From Dioscorea cayenensis subsp. rotundata (lineage: Eukaryota > Streptophyta > Magnoliopsida > Dioscoreales > Dioscoreaceae): DNA of 64,000 bases. The notes under the pieces are model-generated. The model was given only the letters and a program-made list of their open reading frames with translations, was not told the DNA's origin and ran no database searches. Below are positions 21,195 through 32,785 of the stretch, piece after piece. How positions within the stretch are numbered: the first letter of the stretch is position 1; every line of letters begins with the position of its first letter. The stretch lies in NCBI RefSeq assembly GCF_009730915.1, contig NC_052477.1, positions 5,358,611 to 5,422,610 of the forward strand. Direction: 5' to 3'. A program made the translations under genes and the position numbers.

Positions 21195-21540
21195 TACACA
21201 CCATTTCGCGTAACTTCATTTGTTACCGCTTAAATTTATTTCTTACCGATTGAGTTTCAATTATTTCGCTTGATATTAATTGTTTCCGCTTAATATCAAT
21301 CGTTTCCAATTACATTATATTTTTTCTGCTTACGTTTAAATTGTTTCGCGTACGTGTACTTGTTACCGCTTAATATTAGGATTTATCGCTTAAATTACAT
21401 CGTTTACGATTAAATTATAATTTTTCTGCTTAAGTTTCAAATATTTCACTTAATTTTAATTGTTACCGCTTAAGTATCAATTTTTACAATTAAAATGTAG
21501 TGTTTCCGATTAAGTTTTAATATTTCCGCTTATTATTTCA
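21195..21540 (+). repeat. 20-bp-period array, MURA intron 2 (exact register)
   Basis: Fifteen consecutive units have their core (CGCT/CGAT/TGCT TAA) at 21247, 21267, 21287 and so on to 21527, each exactly 20 bp from the next without a single indel, although unit sequences differ at many positions. Working consensus: TTTCCGCTTAAnnTTnAAT. It fills the intron between the DDE and SWIM exons. Confidence 0.92.
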
Positions 21541-22139
21541 TGACTTGTCTTTCGTACGAAGGTTTAAGCTAATGGGCATGTTGTGTCATCGACGTGAACA
21601 ATCTCAAAGATGGGAGAGACGTCTATGTCCTGTCATTCATCGAAAGATTGAGGAACTTGTTGAAGAGTCTCGCAACCTACTGGTCGGCTGTTCTGACGGT
21701 GACCATTTTGAAGTGGTTGACCAAAGAACTATTGCATCAGTTTGAACGCTCGGACATGCTCATGTCGTAGGTGGCAGGTGTATGGCATTCCATGCAAACA
21801 TGCATGTGCGGTAATACTGCAGACAAACACAAATATTCATCGATATATCGATGACTACTTTACAATGGACTCTTACCGACAAGCATATGCAGAAGCCATA
21901 TTTCCAGTACCAGATAATGACAAACCAAATGATATCAACCGCGAACTACTTGTGCGTCCTGCAATCACCAAGAAGCCAGTTGGTCGGCCAAGACGGAAGC
22001 GTCTAGAGTCACAACCATCAAGCGTTCGTGAATTACGATGTAGCCGTTGCCATGATGCTGGTCATAACCGTATATCCTGTAATGTATGGATAGCTGACTG
22101 ACTACATGATGTTATGTACATGTAGCTTGCCACAACAAA

Positions 22140-22310
22140 AGCGGTATGTTTTAATTTTAAGTGAAAACAACAAAGTTTAACTAGTATGAACCAAATTTAA
22201 GCAGTATTACCGAAATTCAATTGCTGCATGAACAAAATTTAAGCCTTATTAGCTATGTTTAAACAGTATAAATTAATTTTAACTAAGAACGATACTTTTT
22301 AAGTAGACAA
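22140..22310 (-). repeat. 20-bp-period array between the convergent genes
   Basis: In plus-strand view, TTAAG-type cores are at 22157, 22177, 22197, 22217, 22238, 22258, 22279 and 22299, i.e. every 20-21 bp. They are in the inverted orientation relative to the MURA introns and so follow the minus-strand gene. It lies in the ~300 bp between the two gene ends. Confidence 0.75.
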
Positions 22311-23184
22311 GCATATTTGAGCATGACGAACAAGCATATTAATAGTGATAGGCAAATAAGTATCTGTCCAGAACTCAAAATAGGAAAAAAGTCAAGTTAA
22401 TGAGAATGTATTGTTAAACATATCCTAACAGTTCTTTCATTGTCCGGAAGTTCGGCGACCACGGGCGATGCCATCCATCAATATGCGTGCCGCAAAACGT
22501 AGACGCAAGTGTGGAATGTCCGTCTGGGGAAGTTTTAATTTCTCGCCAGCGAGTATTTGCTCTATGAAGCGCATGACATAGACTAGACAATCGACTGTAC
22601 CCGGCTTTTGCCGCGGCAATTCCGTTCGTGTCTAAGAGGGTAAGCTTCGGCTGTGTTATCACCAAATTCAATTGCTAAACATCTATCGAATAGTTCCCGC
22701 TGTCAACAAAACATGCATCGGTCAAGCCAAACGGCGACGAAAATAGAAACAGTTTAAACGAATGAAAACATTATTTACCATGTGGATGGCATCTTGATCA
22801 TATTCTAGACTGACAGACGAGGAATGATGAATATATTCCTTCTTCACTTTATCGAGTACGAGGAGATGGAAGTGACCATGAAGTATAATAGGCATCAAGA
22901 TGACATCGACATCTGCAAACCGGCGTACAACATCCGCCATCATTAGCAATGACTCTTCTCCTGTGTGCTCTGTTGAGGACATCAAAAGAGCAAGTGGTCG
23001 GGTGATTGTTGCACGTACTTTGTAAGGGTACGGTTCGCTATTTATCTGTTCCGTGATTATCAATACATATACATCCATGACATCATCAGCGACCATTTCC
23101 TTACCTTCCAATAGAGAGTAGACACGCGCCCGAGTGGTGTATGACACATCATTCTTCCAGACATAAGTCCTACCAGATCAAAGC

Positions 23185-23390
23185 ACGCAAAATTGAGCGT
23201 AACATTGTAAATTAAGCGGAAATGTTTTAACTTAAGTGGAAACATTTATAGTTAAGTGGAAAATATTGAAACTTAAGTGCAAACATTAAAACTTATGCGG
23301 AAAAGGTAAATTTAATTGGAATAAATAAATCGTAAGCGTAAAGCATTAAATTAAGTGTAAACATTAAAACTTAAGTGATGACAGTAAAAG
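23185..23390 (-). repeat. 20-bp-period array, Ulp1 gene intron
   Basis: TTAAG(T/C)G cores (reverse complement of CGCTTAA) are at 23193, 23212, 23232, 23252, 23273, 23293, 23312, 23332, 23351 and 23371: ten units at 19-21 bp. Orientation is sense with respect to the minus-strand gene. Confidence 0.85.
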
Positions 23391-24834
23391 TAAAAAACAG
23401 GATGCTTACATGTTCATCGGACAGTTTAGGAAGTGGCTGATTGTCAGTTGTTCGACTTTATTTAATCTCATAAATCCGGCAGGACGTTTGTTCCGTGGTA
23501 CCCTAAAAGTCTTAGTAACTTGTTCAGTCGGTACCACTGCCTGTTCATCAATTGATGCCATCTCCGGCATTGGTTTTGGGATGACAATTGACGCTTCATC
23601 AGTAATTTCAGTTGATGGTTTCGCACCTGTCGACGAAGACGGTTTTGGATTCGGGGAGTCAGTGTGGATGTCCTCCAAGTTCGGTACTTCATGATGAGTT
23701 GGTGGGTCAGTGTGGATGTCCTCCACGTTTCCTAACTTCTCATTTGAAGAAGGGGGCAGATCATTTCTCAAGGATGTTAGTGATTCAATTATAGAGACCA
23801 CGTCGATATTTTCACCGACATCGACTAGTGGTACAGCGGGTGGAGATAGCTTCGCTGGTTCGGAGAAGGAAGGAAATGGACAAGATGGCACCGGTCCGGA
23901 GTGGGAATGGACGGGGGATGGTGGCGAGGGTCCGGATGGGGAGGGGATTGTGGAAGATGGTGCAGGTCCGGAGGGCGAAGGGAGTTGTAATGACGGATCT
24001 AATGCGGAGGGGGAAGGGGGTGGGGATAGTGGCTTGGTTGCGGAGGAGGGAGGGAGTGGGGATGATGAGACGGGTCCGGAGACGGAAACGGGTGGGGATG
24101 GCGCTGCAGGTGCAGATGGGGAAGCGGGTGGGGATTGCTTGGCTGGTGCGGAGAGGGAAGGGCATGGGGATGGATGCGTGGGTCCGTCGGGACGAAGTCG
24201 GGTGAAGAGGGAGTTGAGTTTGTCTTGACTTTGCCCTTTGGGGAAATTTTTGGAGGCCGTTCTTCTGGTCGGCAATCGGCTTACGAAATTGCAGACCTTG
24301 TAGATCGCCTTGTAACTGGCTTCAGAGGAGCATCATCAGAATTGTTAGATACGGAATGAGGCAATGGTTGTTTTTGCCTATTGGCAACCTTCTTCACTCG
24401 AGTTCCCTTGGTGGCCGCTTGTTTCGGCGGCAAATCCTTGGTGTCGTCAGCTATCAGTGCGACATTGGAAGGGCCACGACCCTCAATTACTTCAACTCTG
24501 GTTTGAAGTCCACCAACAGTCTCGGCCAACTTCTCAAAACCTTTCAGTAAACGTAACCCAATGTCTTCATCAATTACCCCCCTCGGTGGATTAACAGAAA
24601 CAGAACCACGTCGACCCCGACGTGGTGGGCTCATTGGTGGTGAGGGAGACCGTCCACGTTTCCCTGTGGATTTCTCCGCAGATTTTGCGTCAGGACGTAT
24701 TGTGCTAACCACTTGTTCTCCACGGTAGCTTGTCCTAACGAAAGCTTCTTCTTCGGCGTTAACCGGGGCGAGGGCAGAAAACTGTAATGTGGAAATGACA
24801 TACAGTCAAGGTAAGCAATGATACTCAAACGAAA

Positions 24835-25100
24835 AACTTAAAATAACAATAAAAAATTAATTCTTAATCGGAACCTTAAAATATTAAGTCTAAACTACAT
24901 ATTTTAACCGTAAACACTAAATATTTAAGCGAAAAAGTATAATTTTTAAGTGTAAAACCTAAAAGTTAACGGAAAACATTATTTTGAAAGTGAAAAAAAG
25001 AAAACTTAAGCGAAAACTAAATATTTTAAATGTAAACTAAAACTTTAAACTAGAAACGAATATTATTAAGCGGACACTAAATAAGTTAAGTGTAAACTAA
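24835..25100 (-). repeat. 20-bp-period array, second Ulp1 gene intron
   Basis: Cores at 24863, 24884, 24904, 24925, 24946, 24966, 24986, 25006, 25026, 25045, 25066 and 25086 (TTAAGCG/TTAAGTG/TTAACGG types), 19-21 bp apart. A shorter stretch of the same kind follows at 25945-26015, in the intron before the first coding exon. Confidence 0.85.
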
Positions 25101-26777
25101 ATACCTCTTTCCCCTCAACTGATGATAGCAATGAACCGATGGATGCTTGCTTCTTGAAACTGTTAGCCCCGTAACACAGGATCCGGGGAGTCTTACCAAA
25201 TCGCACCTTCTTACCGGTGCCAGTTACTTCGTAGAACCAAATATTTAGAGCGACAACACATCCTCGCAAGTAGCCAATGTTTGTCTTCTCACCGGAGCAT
25301 CTTGCTTGAACTCTGGCGGTCGTTTGCGGGACGTCATCCATAAGCCACTTATGTGTGGCTTGCGCCCATGCATAGCGCCGCATTGCGGGAAGATTGTCTA
25401 CATAGTCTACAAGCCTATTGGGAACAAAACATGATTAGTTTGGGAACAGCATGGTCCCCATGATGAATACCAACAATATCTTCACAAAGTTTTCTTCTTC
25501 TCCCCTCTTCCGGACTAGTGTGCTAAGAGTTTTTTTTATAGCTTCCCTATGTCTTTCATAGCTTTTCGAGAAATATTTTTCTTCAAAATCTGAATGTGGC
25601 TTTCTCTTTTTGAAAACCACTGCGTCCCCATCGCATCTGAGACCAAGAATAATGGATACATCTTCTGGCCTAAACGTCAACAAGCTCTCACCAATTTTAA
25701 ATTTTTGGGAGCACTCATCATATCTCTGCAATAGAGCATCGAGCAATCTTGTAGTACAGGTTCAATTTCCATTAACGATGCGAAAGGAGTACTCCGAATG
25801 ATTTCCAAATGTCTAGAACTCATGTTTTGCTTAACTCAGCAATCATTTCCACTATAGAGACCAAATAACACCTGTCGTTCACAAGGTTGGTTGCCATATG
25901 TCCAATACCTTCACCAAGAAGGATTAACGAACTATCAATAATATTTAAGCGAAAACTAGAAATTATAAGTGCAAACACATTATATAAATTAAAACAGTTT
26001 AATTTAAGGGGTAAACAACACAGGCAAAAAAAAGCCAACGGTAAAACTAAAACCAAAAACGTTTATATACATCATCTTCCATTCGAGAAAGAACCTAAAC
26101 TTTCCAAATTTAAGCCTGGATCATACACAACAAACAAAATTAAAAAACCTTCAATTACAAAACCCTAGAAACCCATAAGAGCGATGTAAACAAATGAACA
26201 ATCTGTCATTAATACCTTCAGGTTCGCTGATTCAAGAGTATGGAGATGGTGTCAACGAAACAACAATGAAGATCCAGGAAAGCTCTAGCAAACTTCTTCT
26301 CGATACCTTCAGTTGAACACAGGGCTTCAATGTGTGTAAGTCTTAGCATCTGAAGGGGCAAGTCTCAGAATGTGTTGAAGGGGCAACTGAGAGAAGGCGC
26401 GCACAGGAACCAGTACTCCCCTCTCAAGATTCGTGGCCGCCTAACCCGCCACTTCCCACCATGGAGAGAGAACGAAGCATTGATGTAACTGGCGGGGCAT
26501 TTCGGTCTTTTCTCCTCAAAAATCACGGTGTTAGCAACCGGAAGGACCAAATAAACATGTGTACGGAAAAGGAGGGATGAACTGTGAATATTCAAACTAG
26601 AGGGGTGTTTCTGTGAATACCTGAACTTTGGAGGGATTTTCTATTCATTTCCAGTTTTTTTAATTAATTTGGAATTATTTTGACTTGATTCTTTTATTTA
26701 TTTTGAGTTCTATATGAAGGAAAATAAAATGATGAAATATGAATATTTTTTATATTGTAGAAATTGAAAAAAAAAAG

Positions 26778-27076
26778 TATAATACCCGAATTGGTCCCTC
26801 TACTTTTCCCTCTCTTCCTTTTTGGTCTCTCTACTCAGAAATGCTGTCAAGTAGTCCCTCTACTCTTGGAAATGGTTCTATTTAGTCCCTCCTACTCTAA
26901 AATAGGCTAATTATTTGACTGTATTTTAAAGAATAGAGGGACTAGATGGGAAGAGATTAAAAGTAGAGGGGCTAAATTGGGTCATTTTCAAGAGTAGAGG
27001 GATTAGTGGGGCGCATTTCTAAGTAGAGGGACCAAAAAAAAGAGAAAAAAGTAAAGGGACCAATTCGGGTATTATA
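26778..27076. mobile_element. Palindromic MITE (about 299 bp)
   Basis: The left end TATAATACCCGAATTGGTCC and the right end GGACCAATTCGGGTATTATA are exact reverse complements. The inverted repeat continues inward with CCTCTACTTTT..CTCTC, CTCTACTCAGAAATG and AGTCCCTCTACTCTTG versus their counterparts at 26940-27050, so almost the whole element is one hairpin. It is possibly bounded by a TA duplication. A half copy is at 18096-18215. The class is not determined. Confidence 0.85.
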
Positions 27077-27929
27077 TCTTGAAAAAATGATTTAACATTT
27101 ATACGGTTCCCAAAGAAGTTATATATAAAAACATGGGTTTATTGATTATTACATTAAGGGACAAAAAAGTTCCTATTGAGAAAACTAAAATTTTTTTAAA
27201 ATTTTTAACAAGGACAACAAACATCTGTTAGTGTCTCTAATAAGCGTGAGTTAGGGGATGAGATAATTCTTTCAAAAAGAATTTAAACCTTCATCACTCT
27301 GTATGTTACACAAAAAATCCATATTAATATTACTAACCACCTGAAGCAAGTGACTTTGATGGAAACCAAAATTTCAACACCACATTTGATTATGAAATCA
27401 TCATCAGCTCAATCTTTTTCTATTCGGCAAAGACCTTCCATTTTGGATTATGAAATCATTTCGTAGTTTCGGTTTTAGCTTTTAATTATGTTTCTAGTTT
27501 TGTGTTTAGTTCTCATATTAGTATCTTTGTCTTCGTTTACTTTTAATACATAGCTTCCCCAGTTGGAGAGGTTCTTCAACACCACATTTGATTAATGTTT
27601 ACAATATTATCATTATTGTTATTGTAGCAAGATACATATTTAATTAGGGATTTCTACACTCTCAAATCTATCTCAACTTTTAACAAAAGCCTTTATTTCC
27701 ATCTTGTTATTACTAATAAAATCGATTATTTTACTTTTAAACTTTTTTTTACAATGCCGGTTACTAAACATTAAAGAAAACAATCACAAGATTAAAAATC
27801 TATATTATTATAGTTGTTTTTTTTCAAATGGTGCCAAGTACCCCTCCCCATTTAAGGGGCATGAGAAGGACAAACATGTATAAATTACAATAATTAAATA
27901 GTTTAACCATTCCTACAAATCTACTATAT

Positions 27930-28175
27930 ATAATGAAATAAGGGTAACAAGGACCTGTCACGTAAGTCCAAAATAAAACACCAAAGACCACAACCTCATA
28001 TTACTCGCACCGAGCCCAATATACATTGAATAAACAATACTTTATTGTACTAAATCTCAGTAAATAGTAAATAAATAATATTAAATAACATTATATAACG
28101 CAAACACTGATTTTAAACTCGCACTTGCCCATTAACTGCTAAAATGCCTTACCACTAGAACACACTTCCGTCGAC
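27930..28175 (-). mobile_element. tRNA-derived SINE remnant
   Basis: The minus strand near 28165-28095 reads TTCTAGTGGTAAGGCATTTT (box A-like), then GGGCAAGTGCGAGTTTAAAA (box B-like, degenerate from GGTTCGAATCC) with about 30 bp between. This is followed by body sequence towards 27930. Recognised by similarity to the SINE heads at 50100-50185 and 50980-51035. Remainder of 26640-28440: AT-rich, no gene seen. Confidence 0.4.
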
Positions 28176-28611
28176 TATTATTATAACCTTCTCCGAGGAT
28201 AATTTGCATCCCAAATTGCGTGTTAGACAAAAGGATTTTGATTTGGAGAAATAAATAAATACAACCAAATAACTTGCCAATGCCAACTACAAATAAACAA
28301 ATACCCAAGATTCTTTCAAAAAATATAAAAGATAAAAAGTAGGGGAAAAAAGCATTGTTGCAATTAATAAACCAACGCTAACTACATTGACAAACGAACA
28401 GACATGCCTTAAAATTCCATACAAACTAATAGTAAATGGAAATAATTGCACTTAGTGCAGTCAAAAGAAACCAGCTCCAATTATATTGATATAATTGACA
28501 AGCATCAAATCATGTCCAAGAGTTTTCAACAATTTCTACTGAGCCAAATTGGGCAGAAAGCATTACATCCCAATCTTCTGCATCTGAGGTTGTACATTAC
28601 ATCACCAAAGC

Positions 28612-31285
28612 TCAAGCTCCCCGGGCTTCTCTTCTTGTGGCGTCATGTAGAATATCAATGTCTACACCATCTGGTGGAAGTTGCACATATCGAACGACTG
28701 ATCCTCTGATGAAGCAGTTCCTCACCGATAACTGCAGCCAAAAAAGGTTTCTGGAGTTAATAAAGATTTCAGGAAAAAGTTATAGTTTTGAAGTGCAACG
28801 CTCAAAAAAGAAGCAAAAAAGAAAAAGAATATTCACGATCAATGTCATCGAGTTCTTATAGCAATTATAGCAAGAAGCAGATTCATATGTTGCAGCGTGA
28901 TGACAATGGCAATTTTAGAGAACAGGTATGTTGGTAAGCACCTAGTGATTAAAAATTTTAAATTTCATGTTCACGGATGAAGTGCTTAAATATCAATCAT
29001 TAGATGTTTAAGTTATGGCAAAAATGAATTGGAAATGTTGTGATATTTGTCATGCAGAAGTAAAACCTTCGAAGATGATATGACTCTCAGGATCGGTTAT
29101 CCTACTACTCTTAGCCATGCTTTTAATCGCAACTATATTGTGCAATAACTTATTTAAGTTCTCACGCTCGATCATTGTGGCAGAACCAAGATTTTTTCCT
29201 TGAGGAGCTTAGGAAATGGTTATATAAACTAGGGGAATATTGGAGTTCTACAAACTTGGTTCTATCTACGTTCCTGCTCCTTTATTTCTATCCCTGAGAG
29301 CTTGAAAGGAAAAAGACCAAAAAAAAAAGGATTTTCGAGAGCCTAGCACCCTCTGGTGCATGTTTAGATTAAATTGTTTTTCTAAATAGTTGTATTCTCC
29401 TTAATGATAAATGACAATCCAAACCCAAGATTTGGAAAGATATCTACAGATTTCTTGTATTTAGTTGTCATACGCAAAAGCTTAGCATACAATATCATGT
29501 GCTATCATGAGTAAGTGGAATCAATGAAACATGTAGGCAACCCATTATAACAAAGAAATGAAACTTGGTGAAGACTCTTGTTAATCAGAATCCATCCAAA
29601 GCAGAAATTAGAACTTTCCAGGGCATAATTGCAGGTTAGCAGAATAAATAATGTGGGCTGCAACTTTATGCATCAATAACTGATCAAGATCGACGATATC
29701 ATGCAGACTCCAGACGGAAAAGGAAAACAAAGAAAAGAATATGCAATGTCTCTTTGCTTGTTTTAGAAAGCATAAGATTTTGATGTCAGTATACCATTCT
29801 TCACCAGGTGTGAGATAACAAGATAAATCAAGATAAGTCTTACATTAAATAACCAATTATTAATATACTAAATACATGACACCATAAACCATAACAAATA
29901 GGTGAAAGCCACAAAGAAATTAATAAAACTAGGATGTAGGAGGTTGGCATACACAAGTAGCCAAGGCAATAATTACTCATAGAGAAGGTTAGCCAGTTAG
30001 AGTTTGATAGGAAATTGAAGTCATCATATGATATAGAAGCCCCAAAATTTGTTGATATTCAGTAATATTATAAATGATTTTATGGGTAATGAAAAAGTAG
30101 ATGCATTAAGATCAAGAACAACAAAAACCCCAAATACCAACTGCCAATGATATACTTCATTGAAGGTATGAATTAACAGATATAGATATCTACTTTGTAA
30201 TCATCTGACTCTTATTTTAACATGCATGTCATTTTAATCTCATAAAGAATGTAAAATTGAAATCCCAAAGTATTTAAACCACAAAATTTGGTTCACGTAC
30301 CCACTAATGCTCATTTTTCAAAAGTTACCATAAAATTAATCAACTACTAAAATCCTTAGCATTTAATTGAAAAACTTCACTAATTCCTCAAGTTAAGGAT
30401 ACGGCAAATCTGGTCCCAATCCCCAAATCCCCTCCTACAGTCCTACTCAAGCTAGTTGATATCCTACAAGAGACTAAGAATGAATCTATTCATCAAGTTC
30501 AGTCTAAAAAATGTGGGCATAACACCCAAAGTATACCAATTCACAGTCCAAAGCTAACAGTTAGTTTGCAGTACTTCATAAAATAATCTGGAAGCAAGGA
30601 TCAAGCTCATCACTTATTGAAATTATGGTCTCTAACCTTAGAATCTCTAAATACACAGCAGGTAAACCCTAAAACAAAACCCTCCAAATCTGACAATGTG
30701 GACATACCAAGGGCTGGAACCCTAGGTATACCAATTCACAACGAAAAGCTCAACAGTTAGTTTGCAATATTTTGGAAAACAATCTGTAAGCTAGAATCAA
30801 GCTCATCACCTACTGAAATTATGGTCTCTAACCCTAGAATCTTTCCATACACAGCAAAAATACCATAAACCAAAACCCTTCAAATCAGACAACCAGCCAA
30901 GTTACGACCTTTGCAATCACCAACCATAGAATACTTAACAAATCAACGAAAAAACAAGAAATTTAGCCAAGAAAAGCCAAAAAGAACTCAAGAAACAAAA
31001 TCTAGGGGGGAAAAAACCAAGAAAGGTACCATGTGAGGGTACTTGTCCTGGTCGACGACGCGAGTATTCTCAAGCTTGATGTTGAGGTATTGATCAACGG
31101 AATGGAGAGTGCCTCTGATCGCCAGGTCGTTCTTCAGCTCCACGGTGACCTCCTTCCCCACCAGCTCCTTGAAATACGAGAAAAAAAGCTGCAAAAAACC
31201 AGAAAACACACAAAGATTGATCAAAGATAAACAACAAAGAACAGAGACATAAACCAATTGGAGATTCTCGAAGAAAAGCTACCAT
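28612..31285 (-). CDS. LSM2: U6 snRNA-associated Sm-like protein LSM2
   Basis: LSM2 is a subunit of the LSM2-8 ring that binds the U6 snRNA 3' end in the nucleus and of the LSM1-7 ring in cytoplasmic mRNA decay. Coding exons: 31283-31285 (the ATG alone), 31030-31188, 28612-28731. Every junction is GT-AG and the total is 282 nt (93 aa, the usual length of plant LSM2). Exon 2 starts LFFSYFKELVGKEVTVELKN and holds the Sm1 motif (AIRGTLHSVDQYLNIKLEN). Exon 3 starts LSVRNCFIRGSVVRYVQLPP (Sm2 motif) and ends RREARGA. Intron 1 splits the start codon from the rest, and intron 2 is 2.3 kb with nothing else recognisable in it. It lies 1.5 kb downstream of the PheRS alpha gene on the same strand. Intact. 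Confidence 0.96.
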
Positions 31286-31794
31286 CTTTCCTTCTCTTCT
31301 ACTTCTTCGACACTTTCGAAGTTCAAGGATTTGGGGTTTGGCCGCGAGGAACGATCTGGGATTTGGGTTTTAGCGTATTAGGTTTGGTATAATTTCGATT
31401 CAGTCCTCTTGTAGAGATTTAATTATGTTTTAGCCCCTCTTGTTCAACTTTACGTTTGAGTCATTTGTGGGGGTGTTTTTTTTATTAATATTATTTTATA
31501 CATGAAGTGCCCAGTTAATAATATAAAGTCCTCTTTTTAACGCATTTTTTTTATGAAATACTGTTAGTTTTCCTTAAAAAATATATATTAATTTTTAAAA
31601 AAAAAAACTATTTTCTTTTAAATTTTTTTTAAATATATTAGACATGATTGTTTTAAATTTTGAAAAAATTCCATCTACTATTACTTCAGATTTAATTTAT
31701 AATGGACTAACATTTTCTCTATCAAATATTAAACAATAATAATGATAATAGTTAATTAATTTAAAAATATTTATGTATAAAACTCACTTACAGT

Positions 31795-31985
31795 TGCCGT
31801 AGCGTAGAGGCATAGTAAAAAAATTTTATTGCCCCAAGTTCAAATCATCAAAATTATAACATAATAGTAAAAAAGATCATCTGCAAGCCCGAACTCCACA
31901 CACTTGAGAACACTGGGCTAGAAGAATAATTTATACTCTTCGCACACCCTTACTACATGGCTTGTCCATAATTTTCACAAAAATA
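31795..31985 (+). mobile_element. tRNA-derived SINE remnant between LSM2 and PheRS alpha
   Basis: GTAGCGTAGAGGCATAG (box A fits TRGYNNARNNG) is followed about 30 bp later by AAGTTCAAATCA (box B-like), then a short body with CAAGCCCGAACTCCACAC and CCCTTACTACATGG. The heads of plant SINEs look like this. It is degenerate and has no clear target duplication. The rest of 31400-32785 is AT-rich and shows no gene. Confidence 0.5.
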
Positions 31986-32785
31986 ACTTGGTTATACTTA
32001 TGGTTACATGTAGGATGAGAAATAAAAATATATAAAAAAAATCATGTCCAGATAGGTTTACAATTTTTAAAAAATAAGATTCCAGATTTATTTAAAACAA
32101 TTATATTTCATCTAAAAAATTAATAACGGAAAAATAAAGGAAATATAGAAGTTGCCAAATAATTTATAGGGTTTTCAAATGTCATTAGCTGCTTAAAGAA
32201 TGAGATTGAAAGACTCCAAAAGCCAAGAAATAAATCGAAGAAAAACTCAATTAAATCCATCCAAAATATCATGTTCTGTTAATTTAGATCTTATTTAAAT
32301 TATCTCTAAGACGATAACAGATTTAGGCTTAAATTAACCATCGTAGCCCATAGCTTGTTAATCCTAAGTTTTTTAAACATTAATGTGCTTAAAATTTTAA
32401 AATCCAATTAATTTTTGAAGTGGAATTAAATCTTTTGATTAAAAAAAATTATATATATATACAAACGTCCTACCAATCCTGTGAGTATCAATCTACGGAA
32501 GGAAGCTCTAAATAAGGACATGCCATCTCTAAATTAATAAGGTCACAAACAAGCTCATAGTTTCAACGTATGGATATCTTGAGTGAATAATTCCGACTAA
32601 CATATCTCCGGAAATGCCATCTCTAAATTAATGAGGTACACAAACAAGCTCTTACTTTCAATGTATGGAAATCTTGAATCAGCATTCTGCAAAATTCGGC
32701 TGGAAAGTATAAAAGAGGAAGAACAGTAGCAACAATTTTGACTGGAGTGCGAAAATGTTGTATCTTTCAATTTGGTGGGCGAATA

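Larger units (their letters stand above)
18970..22101 (+). pseudogene. MURA-like transposase (MULE, zinc-finger/SWIM type)
   Basis: An N-terminal PB1-like MuDR domain at 19040-19351 (VKFVTPDANRTICPIDSEID FKRM). After an intron, 19910-20836 has the DNA-binding and DDE regions (FAIKRNFNFTFIKNDKQRVT, KCCEWRVHAS, YLDGTHLLGKYRG, FISDRSKGL). Then, with frame changes around 20836, LRHLEANFMKSK and NVAESFNAWIKEAHHLP; the triad D, D, E is present. A second intron (21193-21561) precedes RFKLMGMLCHRREQ. SWIM finger CSCRRWQVYGIPCKHACAV and zinc knuckle CSRCHDAGHNRISC close the protein at 22101. Frameshifts near 20836 and 21743 make it non-coding as assembled, but decay is mild. Confidence 0.9.
22437..25890 (-). 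pseudogene. Plant-mobile-domain / Ulp1-like cysteine protease gene carried by the MULE
   Basis: Minus strand, N to C. About 25880-25435: HLEIIRSTPFASLMEIEP, QRYDECSQKFKIGESLLTFR, EDVSIILGLRCDGD (plant mobile domain/DUF1985-like). 25383-25066: RRYAWAQATHKWLMDD, LNIWFYEVTG. Basic and proline/serine-rich linker 24712-23406 (PSPSGPSPPSP-type runs). C-terminal C48 peptidase: VILMPIILHGHFHLLVLDKV (22900) and, in a shifted frame, QKPGTVDCLVYVMRFIEQIL (about 22610). Catalytic His and Cys are present; the usual Asp (VYDS) is His (IHHSS). Frameshifts near 24278 and 22620. Introns hold 20-bp arrays. Such proteases are thought to act on SUMO/ubiquitin-like proteins; here this is inference only. Confidence 0.8.
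18890..26640. mobile_element. Mutator-like element with two convergent genes
   Basis: Contains a plus-strand MURA transposase gene (18970-22101) and a minus-strand plant-mobile-domain/Ulp1 gene (22437-25890) meeting tail to tail. Both share the same 20-bp intronic arrays, so they belong to one unit. Ulp1-carrying plant Mutator-like elements are known (the Kaonashi type). I could not define terminal inverted repeats. The left limit is set by the truncated Harbinger partner gene, and the right limit by GTGAATACCTGAACTTTGGA and GGGATTTTC near 26610-26642, which looks terminal. Confidence 0.65.

Noticed and set aside
23710..24228. Long plus-strand Gly/Glu-rich open frame (172 codons) and overlapping frames
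   Set aside because: It is the antisense of the Pro/Ser-rich linker of the minus-strand Ulp1 gene. The repeated codon composition keeps several frames open on both strands.
19440..26020. CRISPR-like reading of the regularly spaced repeats
   Set aside because: This is eukaryotic DNA, units are contiguous and variable rather than identical repeats with unique spacers, and they lie in introns of transposon genes.
30988..31257. Single-exon 89-codon Sm-like gene
   Set aside because: Ends are intron sequence; the conserved part is exon 2 of the three-exon LSM2 gene.
31795..31985. Possible functional tRNA genes (box A/B-like sequences here and at 49980-51035)
   Set aside because: No cloverleaf can be drawn: anticodon and acceptor stems do not pair. 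They fit SINE heads.
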